From assembly GCA_036873755.1 (NCBI GenBank), contig JAVTVY010019022.1:1-64000 (forward strand): 64,000 nt of DNA. The letters are read 5' to 3'. The translations under genes were made by a program, and so were the position numbers. The stretch is from Hanleya hanleyi. Taxonomy: Eukaryota; Mollusca; Polyplacophora; Lepidopleurida; Hanleyidae. Positions 12,186 to 20,199 of this stretch are shown piece by piece (position 1 is the first letter of the stretch; each line of letters opens with the position of its first letter). The notes beneath the pieces were generated by a model. The model saw only the letters and a list, made by a program, of their open reading frames with translations. It did no database searches and was not told the origin of the DNA.

Positions 12186-13672
12186 CGCAAGGTGGGATAC
12201 TATGTAGGCACATGCTCTTATCTGTGAATCCGCATATATTCGGCTGTTGAGTCGCTGGTCCTCCATTTTGAACGCGATATTGTGGTGAATAGTTGAATGT
12301 CCAAGTTTCTGACAGTTTGATATAAACATACATAATACATAAAATTATCATGTGTGGTAAACATGACCCCTGAAATGAAGACTATATTCTGGACACACGT
12401 TAACCATTGTTCTCATGCATTTGCCGATCAAAGCTTAGGATTTGGTTGGCAGGTGGAGGGTCCACTACAACGTCAGTAAAGGGTTAACCTCGACCACCTG
12501 TCAATATATATTTTACGCCTGCCCGGTAGACTAATTTGTATGCAGATGTTTCTCGAGCATCCGTCCAACCCCGTCCACTCCTTAAGTCACACATCAACTG
12601 GTATCTCGGTTATTTTTCACAGCTTATGATGACATTGAAGTTTCTATTCTGCGATAGTATCCGCTGTACAATAAGATCAAGCGCCACACCTCTGAGTTGA
12701 TCAGTTCTCCTACTGTTTCTGTCCATTCTCCTATTGTCAGAGCAGTAATCTCCTACAATCACTCTAGCAGTCTCTGGTTGATTGCTACTGAAAACATGTA
12801 TGGCGCACAGTCAACGTTCTGTTTTGTGTGCGTCGGCCAGTGCGACTGGGACATGCGTTTCCACATAGAAATTGGTAACACGCTATAACGTAGGAGTGGT
12901 CATAATATGAGCATTATCCGGTTTTGTTTTGTTTTTTGGTTGTTTTTTTTAATCATGTGTGTGTTTTCCTTGCGGACTTCTGCTGGAAATCCTAAAACAA
13001 TTGTTCTTGTAGATTTGTACTTATCTAGATATACTTGCCTGTCAAACATATTTGGGTGGGATTCTCCGTCCGGGATAAGGACCATTTTGATTTACTCTTT
13101 AGCTCTTAACTATACTGCCATTTTTGGGGTATGGAATTGCGTGAAAAAGGATCGGACTCCAGTAAGTGAAACTGTAATATATTAATTTAGCGTGTAAGCT
13201 TCGTCCTCATATATTTATTTCGGTTACGTTTACTCGCATTTGAGTGTGTACTCTGCTGTAAATAAATTTATTTTAAGGACCAGGTCTCAATAATCATAAA
13301 TAAAATCACTGTCACAATGTTGTCAACAAAATAGTCAATCGAAGTCCGGACCCTGGATTTGCGGAAGTCTTCTCGGCTGTTGCACTTTGCAGAATCACCC
13401 ATCTGATAAAAACACTGCTTTTATTCCGTATTTTTGTCGGTTCAAATGTCGAAAAATTTATTCGTAAAAGTGAAGGTCTCCTGCAATTCTGAAAACTGTT
13501 GATTTTATGGAGGGAAGAGGACTTCAATATCAATATTTTCTGTACAGATCGTAACAATCGAATATTAGCAGATCTTCATATAGTACTGGGGATCGAGGAC
13601 GATGGCTGATAGTGCAATCCTGCCACGTACCTGATGCCGTCATCGACCAATTGTTCTGAAAGAGAATGCATG
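12186..13672. other. Intergenic DNA left of the Polinton
   Basis: The 92-codon frame at 12907-13185 begins with a hydrophobic, signal-like stretch but has no recognisable family and mixed codon quality. I do not call it a gene. Confidence 0.45.
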
Positions 13673-13678
13673 CCTATA
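13673..13678. repeat. Target site duplication CCTATA (left)
   Basis: The six bases CCTATA directly precede the element end AGTAGTGGATAAAGG. They recur immediately after the inverted end at 27075-27080. A 6-bp duplication is the known signature of Polinton/Maverick integrase. Confidence 0.92.
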
Positions 13679-13942
13679 AGTAGTGGATAAAGGCTAAATG
13701 GGCAATCCTTTCACCCGGATGTAGAGGTCATTTGTGGCGGTCACGTGGCGGGAGGAGAGGTCACAGGGAGTATAGTTCCGGCAGAAGGACCAAAAGCTAC
13801 CTCCAGCACAGGAGAGTTCCAATTGTTGGAGGGGATGTATTCAGGATGTATTCATCCGCGGTGATGCGGTTTGGCCGCGGTTTTGGCGGTGATTCGGTCT
13901 CGGGAAAAAGCTTCCGCGGAGAAAAAGTAGTCCCTAGATAAA

Positions 13943-14950
13943 ATGGTCCGATGGGGTCGAGTGAGGTATCAAAGTGAAGCTTATGTGAAGGGGCATCTGA
14001 TGGGCTGGGTGTGGGGTTGAACTATCGGCCTTCTGCGCATGCGCGGTGGCCGAAGGGTATGAAAATAGCCGTGTTGGAGCTAGGGGAGTGACTCATGGTC
14101 CAATGGGGTCGAGTCAGGTATCAAAGTGAAGCATTCGTGAAGGGGCATCTGATGGGCTGGGTGTGGGGTTGAACTATCGGCATTCTGCGCATGCGCGGTG
14201 GCCCAAGGGTATGGAAATAGACGTGTTGGAGCTAGGGGAGCTACTCATGGTCCAATGGGGTCGAGTGAGGTATCAAAGTGAAGCATTCGTGAAGGGGCAT
14301 CTGATGGGCTGGGTGTGGGGTTGAATTAGGGTCATTCTGCGCATGCGCGGTGGCCAAAGGGTATGAAAATAGACGTTTTGAGAGCTAGGGGAGTCCCTAA
14401 TGGACCAATGGTGTCGAGTGAGGTATCAAAGTGAAGCATTCGTGAAGGGGCATCTGATGGGTTGGGTGTGCGGTAGGAATATCATGCGTAGACGCAATGC
14501 GGAGCTCTCGTCCAATCAGAAGCGAGTATTTCAAATCCGTCACAGAGCTCTCGTCCAATCAGAAGCGAGTATTTTGACCCGGTGCATTATGGGGCATATC
14601 CAAGATGGCGGCACGTATGTTCAAGATGGCGGCACATCCGGTGTCGAAAACTGGCCATTTTGTCGGGCTGTGGTCACCAAGTGTCGAAAACTGGACCCTG
14701 TATGGGTCCCGCTAGACGTTTTGGAGCTAGGGGCGTCCCTAGTGGACCGATGGAGTCGAGTGAGGTATCAAAGTGAAGCATTCGTGAAGGGGCATCTGAT
14801 GGGCTGGGTGTGGGGTTGAACTATCGGCATTCTGCGCATGCGCAGTCTGGCCGTAGTATACAAATAGCCGTGTTGGGGTGTAGGTGGGCCCCTAGTGGGT
14901 CGATGGGATCGAGTGAGGTATCCATGTGAAGCCTAGGTGAGGGAGTTACA
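13943..14950 (+). repeat. 152-bp tandem repeat array in left TIR
   Basis: The phrase GGTCGAGTGAGGTATC recurs at about 13955, 14107, 14259 and 14412 (spacing 152, 152, 153). It returns after an inserted non-repeat segment near 14754 and 14890. Most units contain the palindrome TGCGCATGCGC (14034, 14186, 14338, 14833). Open frames across this array (for example 14400-14819) arise from the repeat and are not treated as genes. The array is mirrored in the right TIR. Confidence 0.85.
14601..14633 (+). promoter_or_regulatory. Pair of YY1-like motifs in left TIR
   Basis: CAAGATGGCGGC occurs at 14601-14612 and TCAAGATGGCGGC at 14621-14633. AANATGGCGGC is the known animal YY1 consensus. Both copies are preserved in the right TIR (about 26120-26153, opposite strand). 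Function is inferred only from the motif. Confidence 0.5.
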
Positions 14951-14980
14951 CTAGGGTGTCGTATCCATTCTGCTGCGCAG

Positions 14981-15131
14981 GTCACGTGGGGGTTGTGACG
15001 TCACTTCCGGGTTTTTCACTAAAACTACCTCCAAACCCAGAAGAGTTCCAAATGTTTCCCCTTAGACGTCCGTATGGTCAACCGCCGGGACCTTTTCCCG
15101 CCCCGCCCCGCCCCGCCCCGCCCCGCCCCGG
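14981..15131 (+). promoter_or_regulatory. CRE/ETS/GC-box cluster at inner edge of left TIR
   Basis: In order: GTCACGTGGG (E-box), TGACGTCA (14996-15003), CTTCCGG (15004-15010), and a run of CCCCG units (about 15100-15131) forming overlapping GC boxes. The E-box, CRE and ETS motifs are conserved in the right TIR (about 25745-25780). The combination is typical of CpG-island housekeeping promoters and faces inward. Promoter activity is inferred. Confidence 0.5.
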
Positions 15132-15241
15132 CCGCAGCGCGCGCGCGCGTCATCACCGGCAGTGCGCGCGCGCGCACGGAGTATTATACAATCGGATAGC
15201 GGTTGTCGTGAATAACAACAAGTTCAGCAATGTTTATATAT

Positions 15242-15247
15242 TTTATT
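15242..15247 (-). terminator. Polyadenylation signal, minus strand (distal)
   Basis: Plus-strand TTTATT reads AATAAA on the minus strand, about 200 nt downstream of the zinc-finger gene's stop. It is a backup to the nearer signal at 15343. Confidence 0.35.
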
Positions 15248-15342
15248 ATCCCCAATGTTACATCATACCCAGGCTGGGGGAACCGCCCTGGGTATGTTTA
15301 GTATGTTCACAGCAAAACAAATTGAAATATCAAACACCATGT

Positions 15343-15348
15343 TTTATT
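15343..15348 (-). terminator. Polyadenylation signal of the zinc-finger gene
   Basis: AATAAA on the minus strand, about 100 nt after the last codon of the 15448-16503 frame. Suitable distance for the 3' end of that transcript. Confidence 0.5.
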
Positions 15349-15447
15349 ATTTAACGCACCGGCAGATTAGGTACAAGTGTTTACTGAGCTCAAGTCAACG
15401 ATCAGCATGTAGACATAGAGAGTATGTGCGGCATGTTATGGTATTCA

Positions 15448-16503
15448 TCAGTGCGCAGGTGACGCATTCAACCGATGGTGGTGGTCGGTCAGCTTGGTCA
15501 GGAAAAACGTGATATTGGTTACCCTCTCTACCACCCATTGTATGTTGGGGCGTTGACAATGTGCCCATCTCAATGCATCCACGGTGTCCAGTATCTCCAG
15601 CATCGTCTCTAGTGACCCCCGGTTGATGATGGTGAACGGCTGGTCAGACACATAGATATTATTGCCGGGATAAGAATACCGTAACTGGCCCGTCTTTTTG
15701 TGCCGTAAGATGTACCCGAAAGCGACATTCAATTTGAATTTGATGTTGTCAGGCGTATGACTCGAAACCGTAACGCTGGGGTCCGGCTGGATATCCAGGT
15801 TCTTCTGAACTGTGGGTATAGGCGGGCTCTCCTTCATCGCATCACCAGTGGCGTTCGTTTCCACGGGCTTATCTTCACTGGGTCTGACCTTCGCGGCTCC
15901 TCTTCAGTAGGAAGTTGTCGCTCAAACCGTAGAGACGGACCATGAACCAAACGCTGATGCCGTCTTAACTGACTGCGGCGTTTGAAGCGTTGACCACAAT
16001 CCTCGCATGGACGCTTGCGTGGCCCATGAATTGAACGTTCGTGGCGCAGTAACTGAGCCTCCCGATTAAATGACCCTGCGCAGGTTATACAAGTATACCG
16101 TGCATCGTTGTGGGTGGAGGCCTCGTGGCGTCGTAAATTATCTAGACGAGTAAACTGCCTCTGACAAGTTGTGCAAGTGAACATCTTGGTGGAATCGCCC
16201 AGAAAATGTTCGATGTTGTCAGGCGTATGACTCTGTACCGGGGCATGAATCAAACGTTGGTGTCGCAGCAACTGACTGCGTCGTTTGAAGAGTTTGACCA
16301 CAATCCTCGCATGGACGCTTGGGTGGCCCATGAATTGAACGTTCGTGGCGCAGTAAAGCATCTTCCCGATTAAATGACCGTGCGCAGGTTATACAAGTAT
16401 ATAGTGTACCGTTGTGGGTGGAGGCCTCGTGGCGTCGTAAATCTTCTGGGCGAGTAAACTGCTTCTGGCAAGTTGTGCAAGTGAACACGCTAGCTGGTAA
16501 TCT
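15448..16503 (-). pseudogene. Broken C2H2 zinc-finger gene, apparent stump of a Polinton polymerase ORF
   Basis: Reading the minus strand: two blocks of three C2H2 fingers each (first about 16490-16245, second about 16185-15945), clearly a tandem duplication since both repeat CTTC-, CITC- and CEDC-type fingers. A linker follows, then a conserved-looking domain (FKLNVAFGYILRHKKTGQLR ... RPNIQWVVERVTNITFF) ending in a stop at 15448. One extra base near 16291-16296 shifts the frame inside the third finger. A second shift lies between about 15865 and 15905, just before the domain. No ATG precedes the first finger: the Met that starts block two is Val (GTG) in block one. From memory, invertebrate Polinton proteins carry this zinc-finger plus 'KLN' region directly upstream of family B polymerase; here nothing follows. 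It is probably a decaying or truncated gene. Assembly errors could explain the shifts but not the missing polymerase. Confidence 0.7.
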
Positions 16504-16991
16504 ATTTTTAGCACACTCTACCCCAAGTCGAGGATCGAGACTGGTGTACTGGTGTACGACTGAGCCGCATTGCGCGCGCGCGCATGAAGACCCTCATACA
16601 TACCTCAATGCAGGCGCAGACGCGAAGTGCCCGGATGTAAAAATGATGTCACTTCCGGTTTGGGTGAATAGAGCGTGACCTTTGGACATGTCCAGAATTG
16701 TCTGACCGCCATTGTTGGAAAATGGCGGATAATGGCGGCTAATGGTGGAAGGTGGCCGCCATTGTGGGAAAATGGCGGCTAATGGCGACTAATGGCGGAA
16801 GGTGACCGCCATTGTGGAAAAACCCCACAAACAGGTCAGTACATGCATTTCTATGATGTTCACACATAATAAAAGGATTGATCTGTAATCTATGTTGTTG
16901 TTGTTGTTGCTCTCTTTTTTGGACTAACCCATCAGAACAGTACGTATCACGGACTACACACGACGTCTAGGCGCGCATGTGTGACCTGGTC
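16504..16991. promoter_or_regulatory. Divergent intergenic region with ATGGCGG minisatellite
   Basis: This separates the minus-strand zinc-finger gene from the plus-strand gene block. It contains an ETS-like CACTTCCGG (about 16650), then an imperfect array of AATGGCGG / CCGCCATT units (16699-16818), then a GTT simple repeat near 16894. The ATGGCGG units resemble the YY1-type motifs in the TIRs, so this may be a bidirectional promoter. No gene is seen here. Confidence 0.45.
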
Positions 16992-16998
16992 TATAAAA
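16992..16998 (+). promoter_or_regulatory. TATA box for the 17045 gene
   Basis: TATAAAA lies 53 bp before the ATG at 17045, preceded by a GTGACCTGG context. Confidence 0.65.
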
Positions 16999-17044
16999 CA
17001 CGTCTCTCTGGATCACACACCTTCATTTCTACGGTTGCAGAGCC

Positions 17045-17371
17045 ATGGCGGAGATCCAGCCCTATGCGACTCGCATTTTACAGCATGCCACCGTGGTGAA
17101 TTCATTCACGGGTTACCGAGCAGTGGTCCGGTCCATGTATGCAGATGGCGACGACAACGAGGGGCGACGCCAGATCCTGAACGAGTTCACAGAAGCGGTC
17201 CTTCACAGAGTGCACTCGATGGAGAGGCGTGCCATCACTCACCACTACTGGACTATGACAGCCATCCTTGATGCTCGCGCTATGGACCAGGAGCGCTCAC
17301 GCCGGAACCAGCACCGGCTGGTTGGCCTCACACTAGTCTGTGCCCTATTGACCCTGGCGCTGTGGTATTGA
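17045..17371 (+). CDS. Small tail-anchored membrane protein, function unknown
   Basis: A 108-residue protein whose ATG has a good context (GCCATGG) 53 bp after a TATA box. The body is hydrophilic and helix-prone (residues 1-88, rich in Arg, Glu and His). The last 18 residues (LVGLTLVCALLTLALWY) form one hydrophobic segment at the very C-terminus, so a tail-anchored topology is likely. I do not recognise the family. It is the first plus-strand gene of the Polinton, followed after 3 nt by the TATA box of the next gene, which suggests separate short transcripts. It is probably accessory and not a core virion gene. Confidence 0.65.
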   Translation: MAEIQPYATRILQHATVVNSFTGYRAVVRSMYADGDDNEGRRQILNEFTEAVLHRVHSMERRAITHHYWTMTAILDARAMDQERSRRNQHRLVGLTLVCALLTLALWY

Positions 17372-17374
17372 CAC

Positions 17375-17386
17375 TATAAATACGAG
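17375..17386 (+). promoter_or_regulatory. TATA box module TATAAATACGAG (first copy)
   Basis: Starts 3 nt after the stop of the preceding gene and 58 bp before the ATG at 17433. The same 12-mer recurs at 17957 in front of the paralogous gene, so promoter and gene were duplicated together. Confidence 0.7.
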
Positions 17387-17432
17387 GGCCAGACAGAGTG
17401 TGTGTCATTCACCGTTCGACATTGGAGCAAGC

Positions 17433-17930
17433 ATGTCACCCGTCCTACGAGCCATCCTGCCCCTTACACTCCAGGTGGGGTTACACGTCTATGAAGATAA
17501 AGTCACCCTCGTGGAAGACCGTGGAGATATTTGCTGGGCGCCCGCTGAGACCGTATCGAATACGGTGACGCTACCTCGTGACGGCTGGACCAAATTTAAA
17601 CAGGTGTTGAGCGGCGAGCTCGACGGAAACCTCATCCACATAGACAATGCCATCTACGTATACCGTGGACCTTTCTTCCCACGCCTGGGCCGCTACCAAG
17701 ACCCTACGCGAGGCTTCACCCTAGACCCCGATCTGTGGTCAGCCTTGGAGAAAGTGGTGCCTATTGTGGATCAGCTGTTTACACCGGACGAGCGATCATC
17801 ACACCAGTTGGGGTGGGCTCGTGCTATTCAGGACGCGCTGGCTGAACCCCCTGAACAACTACATGAACCCGACGACGATGCCATTGATTACCCGGCTAGA
17901 CTCAACCAGCCCAGTGATATCACCACCTGA
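17433..17930 (+). CDS. PC4-like ssDNA-binding/coactivator-type protein, paralog 1
   Basis: A 165-residue protein. I read two PC4-like units. The first runs about residues 12-65, with strand-forming residues around HVYEDKVTLVEDRGDI and then VTLPRDGWTKFKQVL. The second runs about 70-125, with IHIDNAIYVYRGPFF and then GFTLDPDLWSALEKVV. The pattern of beta strands followed by (I/F)xLxxxxWxxL is that of the transcriptional coactivator p15/PC4 C-terminal domain, which binds single-stranded DNA. The C-terminal tail is acidic and Pro-rich. The next gene is a clear paralog with its own copy of the promoter. A role in binding replicating or transcribed element DNA is inferred, not shown. ATG chosen over upstream non-ATG codons because of the TATA spacing. 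Confidence 0.6.
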   Translation: MSPVLRAILPLTLQVGLHVYEDKVTLVEDRGDICWAPAETVSNTVTLPRDGWTKFKQVLSGELDGNLIHIDNAIYVYRGPFFPRLGRYQDPTRGFTLDPDLWSALEKVVPIVDQLFTPDERSSHQLGWARAIQDALAEPPEQLHEPDDDAIDYPARLNQPSDITT

Positions 17931-17956
17931 TCCTTTTGATCTCACGGGGTTCTCCC

Positions 17957-17968
17957 TATAAATACGAG
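17957..17968 (+). promoter_or_regulatory. TATA box module TATAAATACGAG (second copy)
   Basis: Identical 12-mer to that at 17375, 47 bp before the ATG at 18004. It evidently arose with the gene duplication. Confidence 0.7.
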
Positions 17969-18003
17969 AGACAGTCAAATCTGGTACCATTCAAGTACTG
18001 ACC

Positions 18004-18474
18004 ATGGCGGAGCATATAATACTGGCGTATCTCAGCTTGACCCCCGAGGTTTTCCTGCACGTGTATGCGGATAAGGTCGATATCATGGAGGAGGTGGGAG
18101 ACATCTGTGATGCGGACCCTACACAACCGTGCTCGGCTCACATTCGTCTGTCCCGAGAGGGCTGGACCAAATTCAAACGGGTGTTGTCTGGTGAACTGGA
18201 CGGCGATCTCATCCACTTGTGTCACGATGTGTACATCCGACGCGGCCCTTTCTTTGCTCAATTGGCTCGGCTAGATGGGGGTACAGTGCATTTTACCCTT
18301 CACCCTGATCTATGGTCTGCATTGGAAGATGCCGTGGTAGATGTGGATGAAGTGCTTATCAAGCGGTCATCGGACGAGTTGGACTGGTCATTTGCCATGG
18401 ACACTGTGAAAGCCAATGAAGAAACTCAGAAAGAAACTCCGACCCAAGATATACCCGTTATAAATAAACGATAG
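18004..18474 (+). CDS. PC4-like ssDNA-binding/coactivator-type protein, paralog 2
   Basis: A 156-residue protein starting ACCATGG, a strong initiation context. It aligns along most of its length with the gene at 17433: both share GWTKFK(Q/R)VLSGELDG(N/D)LIH, (Y/R)RGPFF and DPDLWSALE-type blocks (here HPDLWSALEDAV). The amino-terminal unit and the C-terminal tails differ most; this tail is Thr/Glu/Lys-rich. The divergence shows the duplication is not recent, while the promoter 12-mers stayed identical. The TATA box of the integrase gene lies inside its last codons. PC4-like assignment is by pattern only. Confidence 0.6.
   Translation: MAEHIILAYLSLTPEVFLHVYADKVDIMEEVGDICDADPTQPCSAHIRLSREGWTKFKRVLSGELDGDLIHLCHDVYIRRGPFFAQLARLDGGTVHFTLHPDLWSALEDAVVDVDEVLIKRSSDELDWSFAMDTVKANEETQKETPTQDIPVINKR
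18459..18466 (+). promoter_or_regulatory. TATA box for the integrase gene
   Basis: TATAAATA lies inside the 3' end of the preceding coding sequence, 44 bp before the ATG at 18503. Confidence 0.6.
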
Positions 18475-18502
18475 AGCCAGGGTGCATCATCATTGTGCCA
18501 CC

Positions 18503-19576
18503 ATGAAGCGCTGGGAGAAGGTGTTGGATAACTTATACTACAGTCCCGACAGTCCGGCGGCCTATAGTGCATTGGCGGCTCTCTATCGAGCGGCCAAACC
18601 CCAAGGGATACAACGTGCCCAAGTCCGAGATTGGTTAAGAAAACAAGACACCTATACCTTACATCGGGCTGTCCGTCGCCATTTTCTACGGAACCGCGTC
18701 ATCGTGGGAGGAATAGATGCCCAGTGGCAAGCAGATTTGGTCGATATGAGCGCCTTTGCCAAACACAACGATGGGAATCGGTATATCTTGACGTGCATCG
18801 ATATCCTATCCAAGTATGCGTGGGTGGTACCCATCCGGACGAAAACGGGGGCGAATCTCATAGCGGCGTTCAAAGACATCTTCAAGACCGGGCGCAAACC
18901 TTTGTATTTGCAAACCGACGAAGGCACGGAATTCCTCAACAGACCGTTCCAAGCCTTTCTCAAGAAACAGAAGGTGTTTTTCTTCCATACGTACAACGAG
19001 ACCAAGGCTTCCGTGGTGGAAAGGTTCAACAGGACATTCAAAGGCCGTATGTATAAATATTTCACCTATAAGAATACAAGGCGGTACATCGATGTTCTCC
19101 CGAAACTGGTGAGGGGTTACAATCAAGCCTATCATCGGAGTATAGAGAGAGCCCCCATTACCGTGACCCAACGCAATGAAGCCCAAGTCCGGCGTGTCTT
19201 GTACCCCAGGCCATCGCAGCGAACGACGAAGGCGGTGTACAAGGTCGGGGACCCTGTACGGATCAGTAAAGTCAAGGGCAAGTTCGAGAAAAGTTACTTG
19301 CCCAACTGGAGCGATGAGCACTTCCTGATTAAACGGCGCCTACCCCGACAGCGGCGAGTCTATGAACTGGAAGATCTCCAAGGGGAAACGTTGCTGGGGA
19401 CGTTTTACGAGACGGAATTACAGCCTGTTGTAAAAACACAGCAAGACTACTACACGGTGGAGCAGATTTTGAAAACGGAACGTCGACGTGGCAAACTGTT
19501 TCATTTCGTCAAATGGCAAGGTTGGCCCAGTTCCTTCAATTCCTGGGTGGCGGCCAACCAGGTGAAGCGACTATAA
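18503..19576 (+). CDS. Polinton chromodomain integrase (retroviral-type DDE)
   Basis: A 357-residue protein; the ATG at 18503 sits in a perfect Kozak context (GCCACCATGA), preferred over the upstream in-frame non-ATG codons. Order: an amino-terminal region with a possible metal-binding fold, the catalytic DDE core with D78 (WQADLVDM), D139 (LQTDEGTEF) and E173 (SVVERFNRT), an SH3-like region around residues 245-300, and a C-terminal chromodomain (about 314-357, YYTVEQIL...FHFVKWQGWPSSFNSW). The integrase joins the element ends to host DNA and produces the 6-bp duplication seen at both flanks. The chromodomain, with aromatic cage candidates Y, W and W, probably tethers it to methylated histone tails. 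The gene is intact, consistent with a recently active element. Its 3' end overlaps the TATA box of the next gene. Confidence 0.95.
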   Translation: MKRWEKVLDNLYYSPDSPAAYSALAALYRAAKPQGIQRAQVRDWLRKQDTYTLHRAVRRHFLRNRVIVGGIDAQWQADLVDMSAFAKHNDGNRYILTCIDILSKYAWVVPIRTKTGANLIAAFKDIFKTGRKPLYLQTDEGTEFLNRPFQAFLKKQKVFFFHTYNETKASVVERFNRTFKGRMYKYFTYKNTRRYIDVLPKLVRGYNQAYHRSIERAPITVTQRNEAQVRRVLYPRPSQRTTKAVYKVGDPVRISKVKGKFEKSYLPNWSDEHFLIKRRLPRQRRVYELEDLQGETLLGTFYETELQPVVKTQQDYYTVEQILKTERRRGKLFHFVKWQGWPSSFNSWVAANQVKRL

Positions 19577-19578
19577 AG
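19572..19578 (+). promoter_or_regulatory. TATA box for the 19627 gene
   Basis: TATAAAG overlaps the integrase stop codon (CTATAA) and lies 55 bp before the ATG at 19627. Confidence 0.6.
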
Positions 19579-19626
19579 CCACACACCACTGCCGTCCTCC
19601 TTCATTCCACGTCCGACCACAGTGCT

Positions 19627-20199
19627 ATGGACAAACAGCAGCTGCCTCTGAACAGAGCGTCTCCCAAAACGCGCAAAGCACAAGTGGGCTTTGGGGTGAT
19701 AGTGCTAACCCTGCTGAGTGTGTTGTACGGAGGTGTGTTTTACGACGTAGCCTATGTCAGCACGTTACTTAACCAACTGAGAACACCAGCCACCAGTGAA
19801 ACCGGTCTGCAGAGAGCACCAGTCGTATCGAGCCCAGTCACCACCACCACACCCCGTGTACAAGCCACGTCGAGCTCCACACCTACACCAAGTACATCCA
19901 CTACGTCTCAAGACCCACCGGATTTCATCCCTCACAGTGAACCGACAACCACGACCCACGTTGTACCCACCCCCAGCACCATCCCTGACAGTGTACAGAC
20001 AACGACGACCGACGTTGTACCCACCACCACTCCAGTTCACTCGTACGAAATTTACAAGAGCGGGTTACCACGACAACGGATACACCTCGAACCATGGACC
20101 CCCGTTGGCAGCATCCCTTCACTTGCGTCATCGCAGGACCGACGGGTTCGGCCAAAACGCACTTCGTCAGGAAGCTCCTTCAACACGCCGACAGCATGA
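19627..20199 (+). CDS. Mucin-like single-pass membrane protein
   Basis: A 190-residue protein. A short basic amino terminus is followed by one transmembrane segment (about residues 20-42, FGVIVLTLLSVLYGGVFY). Then comes a long stalk (about 55-150) made mostly of Thr, Ser, Pro and Val with repeated TTTT(H/D)VVPT blocks, expected to be heavily O-glycosylated. Basic residues before the membrane segment favour a type II topology with the stalk outside. The repeated blocks are tandemly duplicated at the DNA level. The last 106 nt overlap the start of the ATPase gene in another frame. Family not recognised. Position between integrase and virion genes, together with composition, suggests a surface or envelope-associated protein; this is inference only. 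Confidence 0.65.
   Translation: MDKQQLPLNRASPKTRKAQVGFGVIVLTLLSVLYGGVFYDVAYVSTLLNQLRTPATSETGLQRAPVVSSPVTTTTPRVQATSSSTPTPSTSTTSQDPPDFIPHSEPTTTTHVVPTPSTIPDSVQTTTTDVVPTTTPVHSYEIYKSGLPRQRIHLEPWTPVGSIPSLASSQDRRVRPKRTSSGSSFNTPTA

Larger units (their letters stand above)
13679..15170 (+). repeat. Polinton left terminal inverted repeat (about 1.49 kb)
   Basis: Begins AGTAGTGGATAAAGGC and is mirrored at the right end from 27074 inward. The match is close to identical through GAAGAGTTCCAA (15051). It becomes patchy across the GC-rich stretch and returns at CGTCATCACCGGCAGTGCG (about 15149-15167). Contents in order: a unique outer 260 bp, tandem 152-bp units, a segment with two AAGATGGCGGC motifs, a TGACGTCACTTCCGG motif and a CCCCG run. 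Long terminal repeats of this kind serve protein-primed replication in viruses of this lineage; here they also look promoter-like. Confidence 0.92.

Noticed and set aside
12907..13185. 92-codon frame with hydrophobic start
   Set aside because: No family, weak context, adjacent to low-complexity T runs; insufficient support for a gene.
13732..13941. 69-codon frame at the outer TIR (mirror at 26812-27021)
   Set aside because: Arg/Gly-rich composition from GC-rich DNA, no domain, no promoter; present twice only because it lies in the TIR.
14400..14819. 139-codon open frame in the left TIR (and its mirror at 25937-26356)
   Set aside because: It spans the 152-bp tandem units and repeats with them; no family resemblance; identical in both TIRs because of the inverted repeat.
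18631..19321. Overlapping frames on both strands within the integrase gene
   Set aside because: Shadows of the intact integrase coding sequence.
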